Shown: one piece after another, positions 12,090 through 22,698 of the stretch
Numbering within the stretch: the first letter of the stretch is position 1
How the letters are laid out: every line of letters begins with the position of its first letter
Assembly: GCF_958979055.1 (NCBI RefSeq)
Contig: NC_084886.1
Location: forward strand, 2,809,001-2,873,000
DNA length: 64,000 nucleotides
Source: Alnus glutinosa
Taxonomy: Eukaryota > Streptophyta > Magnoliopsida > Fagales > Betulaceae
Direction: 5' to 3'
Position numbers and translations under genes: made by a program
Notes under the pieces: model-generated
Told to the model about the DNA's origin: nothing
What the model saw: the letters and a program-made list of their open reading frames with translations, nothing else
Databases searched by the model: none

Positions 12090-15000
12090 ATGGAGATGGA
12101 ATATGTAAGTGAGTTCCCTCTTTCTCACATGGATCGGCGCCCCAGGAAGAGGCCCAGGTTAGCTTGGGAGGTCCCTCAAGCCCAACAGAAGGTACAATTT
12201 TTGCTTTTTCTTGTTTGTATTTTTCATGAATTTTCTTAGTTTTTTATTAATATTTTTCTTTCTAGGCTATGTTTCTTGTGCCGGGAAAATGTCTCTATTG
12301 GAGAAACTTGTGTTCGGAAGATATCATGGGAATTTCTTTGGACGATTAATTTTCTGGATGGATTTTTCTTATGGAGAAAATTTAGTCACTCTTAAAATTG
12401 AATTATTTTCTCTCCTGGAAAGTTTTCGTCGGGGGTTATTTCATAGACTAGACGGAATGTGTCGGAGAAAGCGAAGTTCTTGTCGTATATGAACAGAAAT
12501 GCTGATTTTTTATAATTTCCAAAGAATTTCTGGACTAACAGAGATTTTATGTAGCATTGAGTTGTGCTGTTTCGGGTGAATATGGCATATTAATTAATAT
12601 TGTCACTATCTATTTATATCTTTATATATTAATTGATTTAAGATCCAATAGGCCATGGTAGATTTGAATGGGTTTATGGTTATTATGTGCTGTGCTTTTA
12701 TCATTTTGCATAGACTGATTTATTTTGGCTGTGTGTAGGCACAGTCAGGAATGTACTGTGGGCAAGATGTTGGGAATGGGACAAGCTTTGGACCTTCAAG
12801 GGTACTTCCAGACCATGGTAGTCTGTTTGTAAAGGGATTGGCTCAAAAAGGCTCTCCCCCATGGCGTGACGATGACAAAGATGGACATTACATATTTGCA
12901 ATCGGAGATAATTTGACATCTCGCTGTAATTACTCTTAATCACCATTGAACGCTTTTCTGTTACATTCATTATCTGCCTTACTGACTGCATGATAAACTT
13001 TCCACCAACCAGATGACCGCAAGTGCATCATCTTTTTGTTCTCTTTTTAATGTTTTATTTGCAAATGTTTCTAAAACTATATTCATTTGGACATCCAATT
13101 GTTATTTATGAATCTCATTTATGAGTAAAAATAATTCGTGATATCCAAAGTCAGTGGAGTTGATGAGGAATTGGTAATATACATTGTGTTTGTATGCAAT
13201 TTGTATAGGTTTTTGAAGCCTCTTAGACTCTTAGACTCATTAGTTCTCTATCCTCTACAACAGGAGCATAAAACAGTCTTTGTCATCAATCATTCGCCCC
13301 CCTCCCAAAAAAAAAAAAAAAAGTTCATCCACCCCAAAAGCGCCATTATGCCTTTGGAATTTATGTCGTCCATTCTATTTCCTTATGTCTAATTTTTCCT
13401 TCTTCCTGTGCCCTTGACAAAATACTCTGATTTGATAAGTTTGGAAATTTTCTTCTTGAAACTTGAAATCTGTTGGTTCGGTTTTGTTGTTCTTATTCTG
13501 ATGAATTGTTCTTGTGTGTGCTTTCCTTATGGCAGATAAGATCCACAGAAAAATTGGGGAAGGTTAGCATTTTTACTCTCATTTTAGATTCTATGAATTG
13601 GATTCTTATTTTGACAGTATGTTTCCTCATGCCATGCATTTCTCATATATATTCCTTTCATTTTGCAGGCACCTTCGGTCAGGTTCTTGAATGCTGGGAT
13701 AGGGAAACAAGGGAGATGGTTGCCATAAAAGTTGTGAGAAGTATTAAAAAGTACCGTGAAGCAGCAATGATAGAAATTGATGTGCTCCAGTTGCTTGGAA
13801 AGTCTGACAGAAATGGTAGTCGGTAAGTGTAGTTTTTCTTATTAAGTTATATCCTTCTACTTCATCAGTTTTAAGGGGAATTTAATATCAGTTAAGTGGT
13901 TTTATTCTTTGCAGTTGTGTCCAAATACGGAATTGGTTTGACTATCGGAACCATATATGTATTGTAAGTATGAGTTGATTTATGATAGCATGATTTCCCC
14001 AGCTTCATACATATTTTTGGGGGTTAAGACTTGCCTCTGGATTTAAATGGTCTTAACAGGTCTTTGAGATGCTTGGACCAAGCTTATACGATTTTCTTCG
14101 GAAAAATAATTATCGCCCATTTCCCGTTGATCTTGTCCGTGAGCTTGGCAGACAACTGTTGGAATGTGTGGCATGTGTGTAGTTGTTACTTCTGCTGTTT
14201 CTTTTCTGCTTTTCAATGTTCATGGCAACAGTTCTATTGGGAATTGCTTGAAAATCTTCTTTTACTGCCGAGGGAATTTAGAAGCAGTCTCATCATTGGG
14301 TTTGTTTAGTGAAGTTTAATATGATTGTTCACTCTACCCCTAGGCACTTATTCTCTCTTTACTTATAAAAAAAAAAGGCACTTATTCTCTATCTGTTTTA
14401 GATATTCTGGTATTAAGAAATTAAAATACTTGTTTGAGGCTGGATTTCTGTCTATTTTTAAAAAGCAATGGTATGTGTGTCCTTATGTTGATTATGGTCT
14501 ATGAAATTTTGCAGTCATGCATGATTTGCGCCTCATCCATACTGACTTGAAGCCTGAGAACATACTTTTTGTTTCTCCAGAGTTTGTGAAAGTACCTGAC
14601 TATAAGGTATGCCAGCTTCTGCTTTGCACATTTCTCAGCTTTTTGCTTTTCTTGTTCCTTGAAAAGCCTTTGAGCACTTCTTAATCTACTACAGGTTACA
14701 TCCCGGTCACTGAAAGAGGGAACCTATTATAAGCGGTTGCCAAAATCTAGTGCAATTAAGGTTATTGATTTTGGCAGCACAGCTTATGAGCATCAAGATC
14801 ACAACTATATTGTCTCTACTAGACACTACCGTGCACCTGAGGTTATTCTTGGTATGCTCTCATTTTGATTCCTCTCTTGCCTTTTCTTCCTTTTCTTTAA
14901 TCTGTTTAAGTTTATGGGTATAAGCTCTATATGTCTTTCCAGGACTTGGATGGAGTTATCCATGTGACATATGGAGTGTTGGTTGTATTTTGGTGGAATT

Positions 15001-15674
15001 GTGCTCCGTATGTCAAACGTCTCAGATCTATTTTGAGCTGTAAGCTAGATGGTCTTACTGTGCAAATGTTACAAATGCTGATAAAGAAATGCAATTGATT
15101 CCAGGGAGAAGCTTTATTTCAGACACATGAGAACTTAGAGCATCTAGCCATGATGGAAAGGGTTTTAGGCCCATTACCTCAGCACATGTTGAAAAGAGCT
15201 GAGTGCGTCCCCATCTGAGGATTTCTATTGTTAATGTCAGCATTTTGATATTTTATAGAAAAAAGATTGTTCATCCATGTTTACAATTATTCCTGTTTCA
15301 GCCGCCATGCTGAGAAGTATGTAAGAAGGGGTAGATTGGACTGGCCAGAAGGTGCAACCTCTCGTGAAAGTATTAAATCTGTTATGAAGCTACCTCGTCT
15401 TCAGGTGTGTAAGACGATCTATTTCCCTCGCATAACGTCTTTGGGAAATGATGTTCAGGAAAAGCAATGTATATGATTTTGCCTTGCATTTTATGGATAT
15501 TAACCCTTTTTTCATTTGCAGAATCTAGTGATGCAGCACGTAGATCACTCAGCTGGGGATCTCATAGACCTATTGCAAGGTCTGCTTAGATTTGACCCCT
15601 CCAACCGACTAACAGCTCGTGAAGCCCTAAGGCACCCCTTCTTTACCAGAGATCATTACAGGAGATTTCAGTGA
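12090..15674 (+). CDS. AFC2: LAMMER-type dual-specificity protein kinase, AFC2-like
   Basis: CLK/LAMMER kinases are nuclear and phosphorylate SR splicing factors. Twelve exons join in phase: 12090-12191, 12739-12925, 13536-13562, 13669-13822, 13915-13963, 14060-14174, 14515-14606, 14695-14851, 14943-15007, 15105-15202, 15302-15404 and 15522-15674, giving 433 residues. The N-terminus [20 protein letters not shown] is characteristic of plant AFC2. Seen motifs are the glycine loop GEGTFGQV (about 104-111), VAIKVV with Lys126, HTDLKPEN with Asp222, IDFGST with Asp267, [10 protein letters not shown], and the family signature [12 protein letters not shown] (328-339). Length matches the family (about 430). 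Exon 3 is a 27-nt micro-exon within the glycine loop, so a naive open-frame search misses the start of the domain. AFC1 and AFC3 are the alternatives; the N-terminus favours AFC2. Confidence 0.93.
14357..14375 (+). mobile_element. Micro-insertion of an L1 3' tail in AFC2 intron 6
   Basis: Only 19 bases, CTTTACTTATAAAAAAAAA, lie between two perfect 15-bp copies of AGGCACTTATTCTCT (14342-14356 and 14376-14390). The insert matches the 3' end of the L1 family whose long copy ends near 43790 (TTACTTATC plus poly(A)), with the C lost. It is one of the shortest LINE-derived insertions one could recognise. Confidence 0.75.
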
Positions 15675-16798
15675 GAGGTTTGGTTTTCCCATTCTGGCGG
15701 TATTATGTTATTGCTTGATGTGGTTTACTGAAAGAGAGTCAAGGGGGGCTGGCTTGTGTTCTTGCATCACTTTCATTTCTTGGCATGTAGTGCAGCATGA
15801 ATGGCCTGGTCATGATTCTGTGATTTCTGTAATTCTTGTTTTGATTGAGATTGTGTAGATAACCCGTTCAGGAGAATCTTTCTCCTGTGTCCAATTTTGT
15901 AACGTGAAAATGTTCTGTGTTTTCACTTATAAATAGGAATTTATCTTTTATGGACAAGTTTCCCCAGTGCTGTTAACATTGTTGAAGGATGAAGAAGATC
16001 ACCATCAGGAATTCCTAGTGCTTTTCGTTCTGTAGGATGCGATGCAGATATTGCCTTCAATTTTACATTCATCATGTCATGAACCATGAAGCAGTGTTTT
16101 GCATGTTAGTTTAATCGGCTGCATCCTCTACTTATAGCAAAGATGCATGGCGAGTGAAACTAAGAAATTGTAGTTACATGTTTAGTCAGAAGGTGGGGAT
16201 CACTGAAAGAGAAATTCTTGGTATGATCAAACTTTATTCAACAAAGTCATTGTTGGCAAACTGGGTTGAGAGAGAATTTGAGAAAAATGAGGTATGTGAT
16301 ATTGTGATTTGCTGAATACAGCTTGAAGAAAATATTAGATACATGACCATTCAAAAAATCAATTCTCAAACTCTCTGATAAAAACGAGGAGAAAATTACA
16401 TTTATCCCCCTAAATTCACCACTCAATTTGCATTCCCTCAATCCCCCACTTAATTTGCAATGTTCTCCTTAATCTTTCAATGTAGTTGATGTACTCTACC
16501 AATATAACCATTGGGGTTGTAATGTCTTTCTTCTGCCTTCAAAATGACAAAACTACCATGCATAGAAAAAGAAAAATACATAAAGAAAAAAGAAAAAAGA
16601 AAAAATAAAAAATAAAAGGTGAGAAAAATAGATTTTGGTTTTTTTAGTAGTCTTTTTTTTTTTTTGTAATCAAATTGAAAGATTGAGGGACATTGCAGCA
16701 AATGTGGTAGAGAGTAAATATAGTTTCCTCTGAAAATAAGCAAGAATCGGTACATGCCATGTGTAGTATAGTTTGCAAGTGTTAGCACACATGCTTCC
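15675..16798. other. 3' flank of AFC2 and 3' flank of the LEA_2 gene
   Basis: This is the convergent intergenic interval. The first about 300 bases are probably AFC2 3' UTR, with T-rich sequence. A purine-rich low-complexity patch lies at about 16560-16625 and a T-run near 16650. No coding sequence is supported. Confidence 0.45.
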
Positions 16799-17782
16799 TC
16801 AGCGTTTTGTTTTGCATTTGCTTCTAATCATAACCCCATCGGGAGGGCCAGTCAGAAGAATTGTGCATTGGCCGTGCAACCAATATGAATATCTCAGGAT
16901 CCTTCCAAAATTAGACCGTGTCCTAAGAAAACTCTTGACTTCAAACATGACTCCATTGCTTTCCATCTGCCTCTGAAGCCTTCGGCTTTCACCCAATGGA
17001 AGCCGAACTTGACTAGTCACCATATGGACATTTGCAAACCTGGACACACCCCTAGCCGCAGAGAAGGGTTCAATATATTGGGTAGCAATAATGGTACTTC
17101 CATAGTATAAATTAATGTAAATGTAACTGAAGTCGACGCTCACTCTCTTGCTTGGATTTGTGAAGTTTGCGAGCAGAGTAACATCAGCATTGAGCAGATA
17201 GCCCATGTCAAGATAGGCTGCATTCAAGGTGGCACTAGAAACGGCAAATTGGGGGCTCCTCGGACGATAAACAAGATAGACTATGAGGACAATGATACCT
17301 CCTACAATTATGACAACCCAAAAAATTGCACAGAAGACTGTAGCAAACCACGTGAATGCGTCTTTGGTTGGCTGGTTTCGTGGCTGCCACAAATTATGTG
17401 GTTGGCGGTGTCCCTGTCGTGGTCCTTGTGGACCCTGTGGCTGGGGATTTTGGCCCTGCGGCTGCAAAGGTGGCACCAAGTTTACCAACCTTGGCTGGGG
17501 ATGTTGGCCCTGCTGGGGATGTTGGCCCTGTGGAGGAACTAGCACTGGCTTGGAACGTTTGCGTTGGGGTCGAGGTTGTTTCACAAGTGGACTGGTTGGC
17601 CGGTGGTCTTGGCGTGATTCTGGTTGCAATGGTCTAGGAAAATGAGTTTCCTGCCGAGGTGGTTGCACTAGTGGACTGGTTGGCCAAGAATGGTGGTCTT
17701 CATGCAGTTCTGGTTGCAATGGTCTGTGAAAGTAAGGGTTGGTCTCAGGTTGATAAGGGTTGGTTTCACCTTGCGGATACAT
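16799..17782 (-). CDS. Proline-rich LEA_2 / NDR1-HIN1-like membrane protein
   Basis: This single-exon gene encodes 327 residues from the ATG at 17782 (MYPQGETNPYQPETNPYF); an in-frame ATG at 17848 would add 22 residues, and I prefer the internal start because it opens the proline-rich tail. Residues 1-140 are rich in Pro, Gln and His, with repeated QPES/QPEL and GQHPQ-type motifs and a basic cluster RPQRKRSKP. One membrane segment lies at about 143-172 (FATVFCAIFWVVIIVGGIIV), followed by a LEA_2 domain (about 176-300) with VTLLANFTNPSKRVSVDFSY, the usual N-x-P-signature region of NHL proteins. NHL proteins sit in the plasma membrane and some act in defence; a specific role is unknown here. 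From memory it resembles Arabidopsis At1g13050/At3g26350, which fits the neighbouring PPR and coilin genes. Confidence 0.87.
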   Translation of the reverse strand: MYPQGETNPYQPETNPYFHRPLQPELHEDHHSWPTSPLVQPPRQETHFPRPLQPESRQDHRPTSPLVKQPRPQRKRSKPVLVPPQGQHPQQGQHPQPRLVNLVPPLQPQGQNPQPQGPQGPRQGHRQPHNLWQPRNQPTKDAFTWFATVFCAIFWVVIIVGGIIVLIVYLVYRPRSPQFAVSSATLNAAYLDMGYLLNADVTLLANFTNPSKRVSVDFSYIYINLYYGSTIIATQYIEPFSAARGVSRFANVHMVTSQVRLPLGESRRLQRQMESNGVMFEVKSFLRTRSNFGRILRYSYWLHGQCTILLTGPPDGVMIRSKCKTKR

Positions 17783-19045
17783 GGTTGTATGGATATGTAA
17801 TGGGAAGTGACCAAGGCAGAGGCAGAAGGGGGAATAATAAGAAAACATTGTTATCAGGCCAATGAGAAAGAGGATGACTTCACGAGAACTTCAAGGATGA
17901 TTCATGCAAAGGCAAAGAATCAAACATAAGCTGAGTATAGGAGGCAAAGAATCTTGGTGATGCCTTTTCTTTTTAGAGAAATGATGAAAATCATTTTTTA
18001 TTCCATCTTTTACACATTTCCATACGGCGAATACCCATTAAATTTATAGAATTCACATGTAAGCCTCACAAATTTAACAACGAATTTACAAAATGAATAA
18101 ATAGGAGATGCAATGGAAAATGACGTGTAACATAAGTACACAACTTTTCTATTTTAAGTGCTCTATTAGTTGTTTACCAACCTGGATAGTGCATTGTGCA
18201 GGATACGGAATCGTACGCTGGCAACTGCTACAGGGCCTCGTAGCAATTTTAATGCTTAAAATAACATTTGCCCATGGAAAGATCATTATGCCCAGCAAAT
18301 CCTGAAATTTTCCGTGTATCAATTTATGCAATCTTTACTGATGGCATCCATGACTTTTTTTCTTCTAATGGCATCCACTACTCTTCTTTTTGTTCCAACC
18401 CCGCAATTGCACATTCCCTGCAATTGGGTAGGCAATTGTTGTGAAAAGCCTCTAAATTGGGTATGCAATTGTCGTGAAAAGCCTCTGAGGTAAGTTGATT
18501 TCATTGGGAGCCTCTGACCATTGCAGTAAGGCAAGCTGCAATATGAATAGGGGATTGCAGCCAATCCCCAGCCCTAAGAACTTATCATCTGACCACTTTT
18601 ATTGTTCACTACTGCCGGTGCCATCTTCTGCCCACTCATTAGCTTCTTGTACAAAAGAATGGCAACTGAAGTGGAGGGAAGCATGAGGCTAACAGTAACA
18701 GCTCATCTAATTAGCTGAATTTAGAACTTCGTTTGCAAGTTCTTAGACAGATAGCAACCTTGATATGAAAATTTTCACACTATCAACAGGTATATAATGA
18801 AGTGATATAGGTTTGCTAGTCAAATTGGCATCTCATTTGAGTAATTTAATTCTAAAATATCATAAGTGATATGTCAATGCAACCAAATTCACCTTATCCA
18901 ACTAAGGAGTTACAGGCAGTCCTAACACTTTAAGGTCACTCATTAACAGATTGAACGATGACAAGGGTAAAGGCTGCAAGTAAATCTTGGCTTCAAGAGA
19001 AACTTGGTTAGTCCTCGCGGTTATGGAATACCGTTGTTTGTGTAC
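17783..19045. other. Intergenic region between two minus-strand genes
   Basis: It contains the LEA_2 5' flank and the 3' flank of the partially resolved gene at 19046-20222. A 33-bp direct tandem repeat is at 18422-18487. I see no other gene. Confidence 0.4.
18422..18487. repeat. Two-copy 33-bp tandem repeat
   Basis: AATTGGGTAGGCAATTG and AATTGGGTATGCAATTG begin two adjacent 33-bp units that both end with GTGAAAAGCCTCT; there are only a few differences between copies. Confidence 0.8.
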
Positions 19046-20222
19046 TCAAGTCATAGTCATGGGAATATTATAGTTGGCATGTCCTTTGGACATTGCCCAT
19101 ATTGTTGTGATAAAATTCCAGTCAAACTCTCCCCCAGGTTTGTGATCATCTTCAACTTTTTCGGACACAAAACTGGACAGCAAACTGGTTTTTAAGTCCA
19201 TGCAACAAACTTCTGCTCCATTCCTTTCAATCTCTCTCCTGCAAAATATCTGGCTACAATTTTAGCAATAATTGTGTACCAATCCCTATGTTAAATGAAA
19301 ATATTCAGACTAGGTATTGAATTTAATGCATATGGATGAGAATCCATACCTTTGCCATCTAATTTCACTCTCGAATTCAATCATTAGTGGCTCTCTACCC
19401 TTTTTTAATGCTGAAAAGGCCTTAAGTGCGTACCCAAGAGCATCATTAGCGAAAACTTCTATAGGGTTGTCTTTTATGGTGCAAAATGACACCATAAAGA
19501 CAAAATCAATAGAAATGTAAGACTCTAGAGCAGAAAAAACAGAAATATTTTAACAATACAAAACATATCAGAAGATATCTTACATCAAAACACAACATAA
19601 AGCGAAAAAAAAAACAGATGCTTGACAAGAATGTGCGATTACCAACAACTAGATGGATAACATGAAGATAAAAGTGAAAACATAATGATAGGGGCATACA
19701 ACATCGAAATATTTTTAAGGGTAAAGAACTATTAACTTTAGATAGATGAATCACATGTGGATAAAGCCTAATTTTCTTGGATACATTTGGTTTAAGAAAC
19801 AGTATGTTTAATTCCTGCACTGCAAAAATATACAGAAGCTTGGCTAATTACGAAAACATAGTGAGAGGGCATACAGAATAAAAATCAGGAAACACAAAAT
19901 ACCAAATTAAGTATAAATTGCCTCTGAATTGGTTATTGAAATGGCATCAATACCATAAACGTAGAGGCAGCATCTTTCCTTGTTCTGTACCTTTTTTATG
20001 ACTCACATAACAAGTAAAATCTTCCACTTATCATCAAATACTCGTCTATTCCAAAAGTCAAGTAGAACTAGCAGTTCATACCTCAGAATCCTTTTTGGGG
20101 AAATTTTCCAGGATGGGCAACAGGGCAGAACAGGATAGGCTTGGCAAGCTGAACTTGAAACCAATTATTGTCCTGCCACAGGCTACAGAGGACAAAATGG
20201 CACCAATGCCATAACATTCAAC
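19046..20222 (-). CDS. Last exons of an unrecognised gene (partial model)
   Basis: I do not recognise this gene, but its exons behave like real coding sequence. A 141-nt exon (20222-20082) is flanked by TTTTCAG and GAG|GTATG, is open in one frame only and reads VECYGIGAILSSVACGRTII and onward. Exon 19524-19350, after a pyrimidine-rich ...CTGCTCTAG, reads SYISIDFVFMVSFCTIKDNP, then an FANDALGYALKAFSALKKG segment, and ends ...IRWQ + AG|GTATGG. The last exon, 19238-19046, begins after TTTTGCAG, completes that codon as Arg, and runs 63 codons to a TGA, ending HANYNIPMTMT. The last two join perfectly in phase. The 141-nt exon ends in phase 0 while the next needs one base, so at least one exon between 19530 and 20080 is missing from my model (a candidate lies near 19700-19812). 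No 5' exons or start codon are seen. It could be a true gene with upstream exons I missed or a gene fragment. Confidence 0.6.
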
Positions 20223-20261
20223 CTGAAAATACAGAAGACGTAATCATAGGCAAAAACACCC

Positions 20262-20660
20262 GGGATATCATGCACGTGTCATTTGCTTAAACATTAATAC
20301 AGGAATACAAAGAGAGTACATTAGCATAACCATTATCACATCATTGTCACCCCAATATCTACACATTTACTTAAAAATACAGAATATTAACCATGTTTTG
20401 GATCAAAACAGGTCATTAGCTCCAGATATGAGATGATAAGAACCAAAAGACCTCAGGATATCCTGCGCATGTCAGTTGCTTAAACATGAAGACAAGGACA
20501 GGACAAGTACATCAGCATAACCATTTCACATCATCGTTATCTGAATATCTACTTTTAAAATACACATACTCAGAATATACAGAACACCAAATTAACCATG
20601 TTTTGGATCAAAAACAGGTCCATAACTCCAGATATGAGATGATAATAACCAAATGACCGG
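20262..20660. repeat. Tandem duplication with ~190-205 bp unit
   Basis: Two consecutive units share, in order, GGATATC(A/C)TGC, GCTTAAACAT, AGCATAACCAT, TCACATCAT, CCATGTTTTGGATCAAAA and CCAGATATGAGATGATAA. The shared blocks are offset by about 191-205 bases. It lies between the 141-nt exon and the PPR gene, probably in an intron of the unrecognised gene or in intergenic DNA. Confidence 0.8.
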
Positions 20661-21150
20661 TCTGCTTTCTTTGTGGGCTAAACAACCACTCAAACCAACA
20701 GTTATCATCATATGTATAGAGCACACATTGGTCAAACTATTAACAAGCTCAATCAAGCACACCACATACATAACACAACCAAAACAAGCACTAAAAACTG
20801 GCATTGGGTGGTTTACTAATTCAATGGCATATTGTTAGCCTGTCACTGCCACCAGTAGTGATACTAGACTCACTAGCTACTACATACTAAGCATGGCAAA
20901 TGAACAAGTTCATGGGTGCATGTGAACATAGCAATAAAAAAACTGCCAATCATTGGCTTGCAATATGTTTACTGCACGTAGAAATAGAATACAGCTGCTA
21001 CCAGTGCCTAAAGATACTTCCCCTAAAGCAAGTCTTTTGAAAATTGTTCAAGAGATGCTTCTAAAGTATCATTCAAACTTAGCATCACGTAAATAGATAC
21101 AAAATAGATAGAGGAAGGTACAAATATAGGATACAAACCATCTTTCATGT
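20661..21150. other. Interval downstream of the PPR gene
   Basis: Probably PPR 3' UTR and flank on the minus strand. I searched both strands by eye for upstream exons of the neighbouring partial gene and found no convincing one. Confidence 0.35.
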
Positions 21151-22698
21151 TCATGTGCCATCTCTTGAACGGATAGCATTTATTAGTGTCTCTGAAACAG
21201 CTCCGTCAAGAGTAAAGCCTTTCTCCATCATCTGATCCCATATCCTACAAGCCATTGAAAGCTTCTTTTCTCGTATAAGCCCTCCAATTATCAACTTGAA
21301 AGTTACTTCATCAGGATAGGATCCTCTCATCTGCATTTCCTCGTATAGATGCATGGCTTCACTTACTCTAGAAGCTTTGCAAAGCCCATTTATGAGGGCA
21401 TTGTATGAAACTACATCAGGGGCAATTCCCTTCTCCACCATGTCACAAAAAACACTATGAGCCATCCCAATCTTCCCAGTCTTACATAGGTGATCAACAA
21501 TTGTAGTATAAAATATACGATCAGGCAACAGACCCATGGCCGTCATCTGATCAATAAGTTTCTTTGCTATAATGGAACTACCTTCACTAAGAAAAGCTTT
21601 AATAAGAATCGTGAATGTCACCATATCAGGTGCAATCCCTTTCCGCCCCATTTCCTCAAAGAGCTTGTAAGCCCTTCTAGTACGGCATGCCTTGCAAAAA
21701 GCTCTAATGATCGTATTATATGATACAACATCACACAAACCCTTTGTCTCCATCTTGTTCACCATCAACAAATAAGCCTTATCCGGCTGGTTTGCTTTAC
21801 AAAGGCCCTTTAAAAGTTGGTTGTAACTGTACACATCCGGTTCCATCCCACTCCTCTCCATCTTTTTCATCAACTTCTCCGCCTCCTCCAACATAAGCCC
21901 ATCACAACAATAGTTCAATAACACATTGTATGTAACTAAATCCGGCTCACACCCATTTCTCCTCATAAACAACTTGATTGCTTGTGCCTTATCAATCCTA
22001 CCCGCTCTACAAAACCCACTAATCAATGCATTGTAAATCAAATTAGTGAACTCAACTCGACCCTTCATTGTACCAATCGTAAGCTCATACGCCAAATCAA
22101 CCTTCCCACCATCACACAACCCAATAACAAGAGATGTGCACGCTTTATTATCCGGACTAAGCCCCTTATCTATCATGTCACGCCAAATTTCAACTGCGGC
22201 ATCAAACCGCCTTGCTTTACACAATCCATCAATTAGTATAGTGTACGTTACAACATCAGCATCTCTTCCTTTCTCAACCATTCTATAAAACACTTGCAAA
22301 GCCAATTCTATTCCATTTTCGTGACACAAAAGATTCAAATATATATTAAAAGCCCAAATGTCAGGGACATAACCAAGCCTAACAATGTCTTCCAGGAGCT
22401 GCTCAATGAGGCTAAAGTTCTTGACTTTGCACAACCCAGAAATGAACCTCGAGTATGTGAATGGGATTAGAGAGAATCCCTGTGGGGTCATTTTGTGGTA
22501 GTAGTGCTCCGCCAATTCGAAGCGAGATTCACGGACCAATACGCCGATGAAACGGTTGTAGTCGATGCTGAATATGCGGCAATTTGATTGAGACATTTCG
22601 TCGAACACTTGGATGGCTTGGTCGATGAGACCAGCTTTGACAAAGCATGCGATTCGAGCTCGGTATATGAGGCGGTGCGCGCCAAGACTGTGATACAT
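21151..22698 (-). CDS. P-class pentatricopeptide repeat protein, At1g13040-like
   Basis: PPR proteins bind organellar RNA; this is a pure P-class repeat array with no E, DYW or SMR domain. The gene is intronless. The first ATG of the frame is at 22698, giving 515 residues that begin MYHSLGAHRLIYRARIACFV; the frame stays open further upstream but without an ATG. About a dozen 35-residue repeats run almost end to end, with typical phrases such as PDVVSYNALINGLCKASRVS, PDLVTYNVLLNYCCDG and PDRIFYTTIVDHLCKTGKI. From memory it matches Arabidopsis At1g13040 (517 residues, mitochondrial) almost colinearly, from MHSLGSHRLIYR to the WDQMM(E/D)KGFTLD end. Length and lack of breaks suggest it is functional. 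Mitochondrial location rests on that homologue; no strong presequence is obvious. Confidence 0.93.
   Translation of the reverse strand: MYHSLGAHRLIYRARIACFVKAGLIDQAIQVFDEMSQSNCRIFSIDYNRFIGVLVRESRFELAEHYYHKMTPQGFSLIPFTYSRFISGLCKVKNFSLIEQLLEDIVRLGYVPDIWAFNIYLNLLCHENGIELALQVFYRMVEKGRDADVVTYTILIDGLCKARRFDAAVEIWRDMIDKGLSPDNKACTSLVIGLCDGGKVDLAYELTIGTMKGRVEFTNLIYNALISGFCRAGRIDKAQAIKLFMRRNGCEPDLVTYNVLLNYCCDGLMLEEAEKLMKKMERSGMEPDVYSYNQLLKGLCKANQPDKAYLLMVNKMETKGLCDVVSYNTIIRAFCKACRTRRAYKLFEEMGRKGIAPDMVTFTILIKAFLSEGSSIIAKKLIDQMTAMGLLPDRIFYTTIVDHLCKTGKIGMAHSVFCDMVEKGIAPDVVSYNALINGLCKASRVSEAMHLYEEMQMRGSYPDEVTFKLIIGGLIREKKLSMACRIWDQMMEKGFTLDGAVSETLINAIRSRDGT

Noticed and set aside
17249-17645. Long plus-strand frames rich in Gly, Trp and Val
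   Set aside because: They are antisense to the Pro/Gln-rich N-terminus of the LEA_2 gene, whose codon bias leaves the opposite strand open.
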